A stretch of 64,000 nt of DNA from Flavobacterium hiemivividum (GTDB taxonomy: Bacteria; Bacteroidota; Bacteroidia; Flavobacteriales; Flavobacteriaceae), in contig NZ_SMFO01000001.1 of NCBI RefSeq assembly GCF_004349145.1, positions 620,001 to 684,000 of the forward strand, in the 5' to 3' direction. The notes under the pieces are model-generated. The model did not search any database. It saw nothing but the letters and a program-made list of their open reading frames with translations, and was not told the origin of the DNA. Numbering within the stretch: position 1 is the first letter of the stretch; every line of letters starts with the position of its first letter. Shown in pieces: positions 61,597-64,000 of this stretch. The position numbers were made by a program, and so were the translations under genes.

Positions 61597-63396
61597 TCAT
61601 TCAGTTACCATTTTGTAAAAGTCGACAATTTTTTTGGCTTTTGAAACACCAATAACGGCAGAAATTTCCTTTTCTGTCGCTAATTTCAATCTTTTAACAC
61701 TTTTAAAATGTTGTATTAACGACAACATTGTTTTTTCGCCAATTCCAGGAATAGATTCTATCGAGGAATTCAGCGCTGCTTTACTCCTTTGATCCCTATG
61801 ATGTGTGATCCCAAAGCGATGTGCCTCATTTCGCAATTGCTGAATCACTTTCAAAGTTTCTGATTTTTTATCTAAATATAAAGGGACTGAATCTCCAGGA
61901 TAAAACAATTCCTCGAGTCGTTTTGCGATACCAATTATCGCTATTTTTCCTCTCAATTCTAAATCGTCTAGACTTTTTAGCGCCGCCGATAGTTGTCCTT
62001 TTCCGCCGTCAATAATTATGAGCTGTGGCAAAGGTTGGTTTTCATCTAGTAATCTTTTATACCTTCGATACACGACCTCAGTCATCGAAGCAAAATCATC
62101 AGGACCTTCAACCGTTTTTATATTAAAATGGCGATAGTCTTTCTTACTTGGTTTTCCATCTTTAAAAACGACACAAGCCGCAACTGGATTCGTTCCTTGA
62201 ATATTCGAATTATCAAAACATTCAATATGTCTTGGCTCGACCGCCAATCGCAAGTCTTTTTGCATTTGCGCCATAATCCTATTGGTATGACGGTCTGGAT
62301 CTACAATTTGCAATTGCTTCAATTGTTCAATTCTATAGAATTTTGCATTTCGAATAGAAAGATCTAATATTTGTTTTTTATCCCCTAATTGCGGAACGGT
62401 AATTTTTAAATTCTCACCTAATTCAACAGCAAACGGAACTATAACTTCTCTGGACAACAACTGAAAACGCTCTCGGAGTTCGATTATTGCTAATTCTAAT
62501 AATTCGGCATCTGTTTCCTCCAGTTTTTTCTTGATTTCCATGGTGTGTGATCGAATAATCGAACCATGAGAAATTTGTAAAAAGTTGACATAAGCGGCAC
62601 TTTCATCAGAAACTATGGAGAACACATCAATGTTCGTGATTTTCGGGTTTACAATCGTGGAGCGTGACTGATAATTCTCAAGCACTTCAATTTTTTCCTT
62701 GATTTTCTGCGCTTCTTCAAAATGCATATCTCGAGCTAACTCCATCATGACTCTCTTGAAGTCTTTCATGCTCTCTTTGAAATTTCCTTTTAGTATTTCT
62801 CGAATAGCGTCGACCTGACTCTGATAATTTTCTAAAGATTCAAGTCCTTCACAAGGCCCTTTACAATTGCCAATATGATATTCGAGACAAACCTTAAATT
62901 TCCCACTTTCTATGTTTGATTTACTTAAATCATAATTACATGTTCTTAGTGGATACAGCTCTTTTATAAGTTCAAGAATAGTATTTACCGTTTTAAAACT
63001 TGTGTACGGACCAAAATACTCCGAACCATCTTTCACCATTCTTCGAGTAGCAAAAATTCGGGAAAAAGGCTCTTTTTTAATACAAATCCAAGGGTAACTT
63101 TTATCATCACGCAACAATACATTGTATCGCGGCTGCAAGGTTTTTATAAGGTTGTTTTCTAGTAAAAGTGCATCAGTTTCCGTAGGAACAACAATGTGTT
63201 TTATACTTACAATCTTTTTTACCAATACATTGGTTTTGGCTGTGTCATGAATTTTATTAAAATAGGAAGACACTCTTTTTTTCAAATTCTTAGCTTTCCC
63301 CACATACAAGATTTTCCCTTCTTTGTCATAGTATTGATATACACCGGGTCCATCAGGTAAGGTTTGAATTTGAAGTTCGAGCGTTGGGTTTTGCAT
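61597..63396 (-). CDS. uvrC: UvrABC excinuclease subunit C
   Basis: Makes the two incisions of nucleotide excision repair. The 599-residue protein has an N-terminal GIY-YIG domain (about 12-95, GVYQYYDKEGKILYVGKAKN), a UVR segment (about 200-235), an RNase H-like endonuclease half (IECFDNSNIQGTNPVAACVV, LIIDGGKGQLSAAL) and a C-terminal helix-hairpin-helix (SIPGIGEKTMLSLIQHF). All are intact and the length is normal. uvrA and uvrB are not near. Confidence 0.97.
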   Translation of the reverse strand: MQNPTLELQIQTLPDGPGVYQYYDKEGKILYVGKAKNLKKRVSSYFNKIHDTAKTNVLVKKIVSIKHIVVPTETDALLLENNLIKTLQPRYNVLLRDDKSYPWICIKKEPFSRIFATRRMVKDGSEYFGPYTSFKTVNTILELIKELYPLRTCNYDLSKSNIESGKFKVCLEYHIGNCKGPCEGLESLENYQSQVDAIREILKGNFKESMKDFKRVMMELARDMHFEEAQKIKEKIEVLENYQSRSTIVNPKITNIDVFSIVSDESAAYVNFLQISHGSIIRSHTMEIKKKLEETDAELLELAIIELRERFQLLSREVIVPFAVELGENLKITVPQLGDKKQILDLSIRNAKFYRIEQLKQLQIVDPDRHTNRIMAQMQKDLRLAVEPRHIECFDNSNIQGTNPVAACVVFKDGKPSKKDYRHFNIKTVEGPDDFASMTEVVYRRYKRLLDENQPLPQLIIIDGGKGQLSAALKSLDDLELRGKIAIIGIAKRLEELFYPGDSVPLYLDKKSETLKVIQQLRNEAHRFGITHHRDQRSKAALNSSIESIPGIGEKTMLSLIQHFKSVKRLKLATEKEISAVIGVSKAKKIVDFYKMVTE

Positions 63397-63511
63397 TATA
63401 ATGTTATTTCACAAAGACACATCTTAATTAAGTGAGATGTATATTGGTCTTATTAGTTTGAAGTTATTTGTCTATTTAAGTCCAAATTTACGAATAACAA
63501 ATAATAATCTC

Positions 63512-63519
63512 TAATTTTG
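63512..63519 (+). promoter_or_regulatory. -7 box of the aspartoacylase-family gene
   Basis: TAATTTTG, exact match, 15 nt before the ATG at 63535. No clear -33 TTG. Confidence 0.4.
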
Positions 63520-63534
63520 ATTTTTTAATCCACC

Positions 63535-64000
63535 ATGAAAAACACAAAACCCATATTCATTTTAGGAGAATCTATTCTGCCAGGCGAAAGCAAAACAGTG
63601 GATATGGAAATTGCTAAACTGCACAACACGGCAGAGCTAAAAATTCCAATAATTATCCATCGTTCTAAAATCGAAGGTCCTACTGTCCTTTTTTCAGCGG
63701 GAATTCATGGTGATGAAATCAATGGAGTGGAGATTGTTCGCCAACTTATCAGTAAGAAAATTAACAAACCTACAAGAGGAACAATCATTTGCATTCCTGT
63801 TATTAACATGTTTGGCTTCCTTAATAAAAGCAGGAAGTTCCCTGATGGCCGAGATTTGAATCGTGTTTTTCCAGGGCGTAAAAAAGGTTCTCTGGCCAGC
63901 CGCTTTGCCTACCACATGAATACTGAAATTATGCCCTTAGTTGATTACGCTGTAGATTTTCACTCGGGAGGTGCAAGCCGTTTCAACGCTCCACAGATTC
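63535..64000 (+). CDS. Succinylglutamate desuccinylase/aspartoacylase family protein (partial)
   Basis: The frame opens at ATG 63535 (MKNTKPIFILGES) and runs off the window, giving ~155 residues. It has the M14-like zinc site: FSAGIHGDEINGVEIVRQL (His and Glu, about 58-70), and the later VDFHSGGASRF with the third histidine. RDLNRVFPG is the substrate-arginine block. These proteins remove acyl groups from amino acids; which substrate is not predictable from half a protein. Confidence 0.88.
   Translation, partial: MKNTKPIFILGESILPGESKTVDMEIAKLHNTAELKIPIIIHRSKIEGPTVLFSAGIHGDEINGVEIVRQLISKKINKPTRGTIICIPVINMFGFLNKSRKFPDGRDLNRVFPGRKKGSLASRFAYHMNTEIMPLVDYAVDFHSGGASRFNAPQI

Overview
The window is chromosomal DNA of a flavobacterium, most likely the genus Flavobacterium. 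The evidence is the low GC content, the Bacteroidetes-type promoters (TTG, 17-23 nt, TAnnTTTG) before many genes, the lack of Shine-Dalgarno sequences, and family-specific genes such as the IPExxxVDY protein between rnc and pyk, a CarboxypepD_reg-like TonB-dependent receptor, an OmpA protein with thrombospondin type 3 repeats, and an AddAB-like pair without the AddB cysteines. No rRNA, tRNA, CRISPR array or prophage was found.

Layout. 1-4.6 kb: a RamB/ScfR-like regulator (cut by the window edge) diverges from the glyoxylate shunt pair aceB-aceA, with a long dyad between the two promoters. 4.7-9.6 kb: pepP, an AIM24-family protein, a lone AbiH-type abortive infection gene and an alpha/beta hydrolase, separated by intergenic repeats. 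9.6-19 kb, all minus: AddB-like nuclease, OmpA/TSP3 porin, kbl and AddA-like helicase-nuclease. The helicase gene carries an in-frame insertion of about 580 bp that encodes a DUF559 endonuclease domain between two hairpin-forming inverted repeats. 19.2-26.3 kb: rbfA-ftsX-like pair, dusB, lepA, a PfkB kinase and thiL. 26.3-30.5 kb, minus: response regulator, TPR lipoprotein histidine kinase, a small secreted protein made of five identical 14-residue repeats, and a LytTR regulator with an altered receiver. 30.8-43.7 kb: glyS, comF, sodA, a noncoding stretch with three copies of a structured repeat, purF, PfkB kinase, rnhA, purN, then acpP-fabF-rnc-(IPExxxVDY)-pyk. 43.8-53.2 kb: VOC protein, Bax inhibitor-1 protein, PAS protein, dinB, CYTH protein, rlpA, a membrane protein, a TonB-dependent receptor and pgi. 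53.4-59.2 kb, minus: DUF3108-kynA-M23 peptidase and hmgA-hppD, which together begin tryptophan and tyrosine breakdown. 59.3-64 kb: a patatin/Omp85 type Vd protein, uvrC and the start of an aspartoacylase-family gene.

Most of the window is housekeeping. The parts that stand out are (1) the DUF559 element inside the helicase and a related 130-bp inverted-repeat element that supplies the stop codon of hmgA, (2) the repeat-peptide gene beside a sensor kinase, whose repeats differ only by synonymous changes, (3) the triplicated structured repeat between sodA and purF, and (4) a promoter-ORF-terminator unit of about 110 nt before the DUF3108/kynA operon. Motifs were read by eye. Functional statements beyond family membership are inference.
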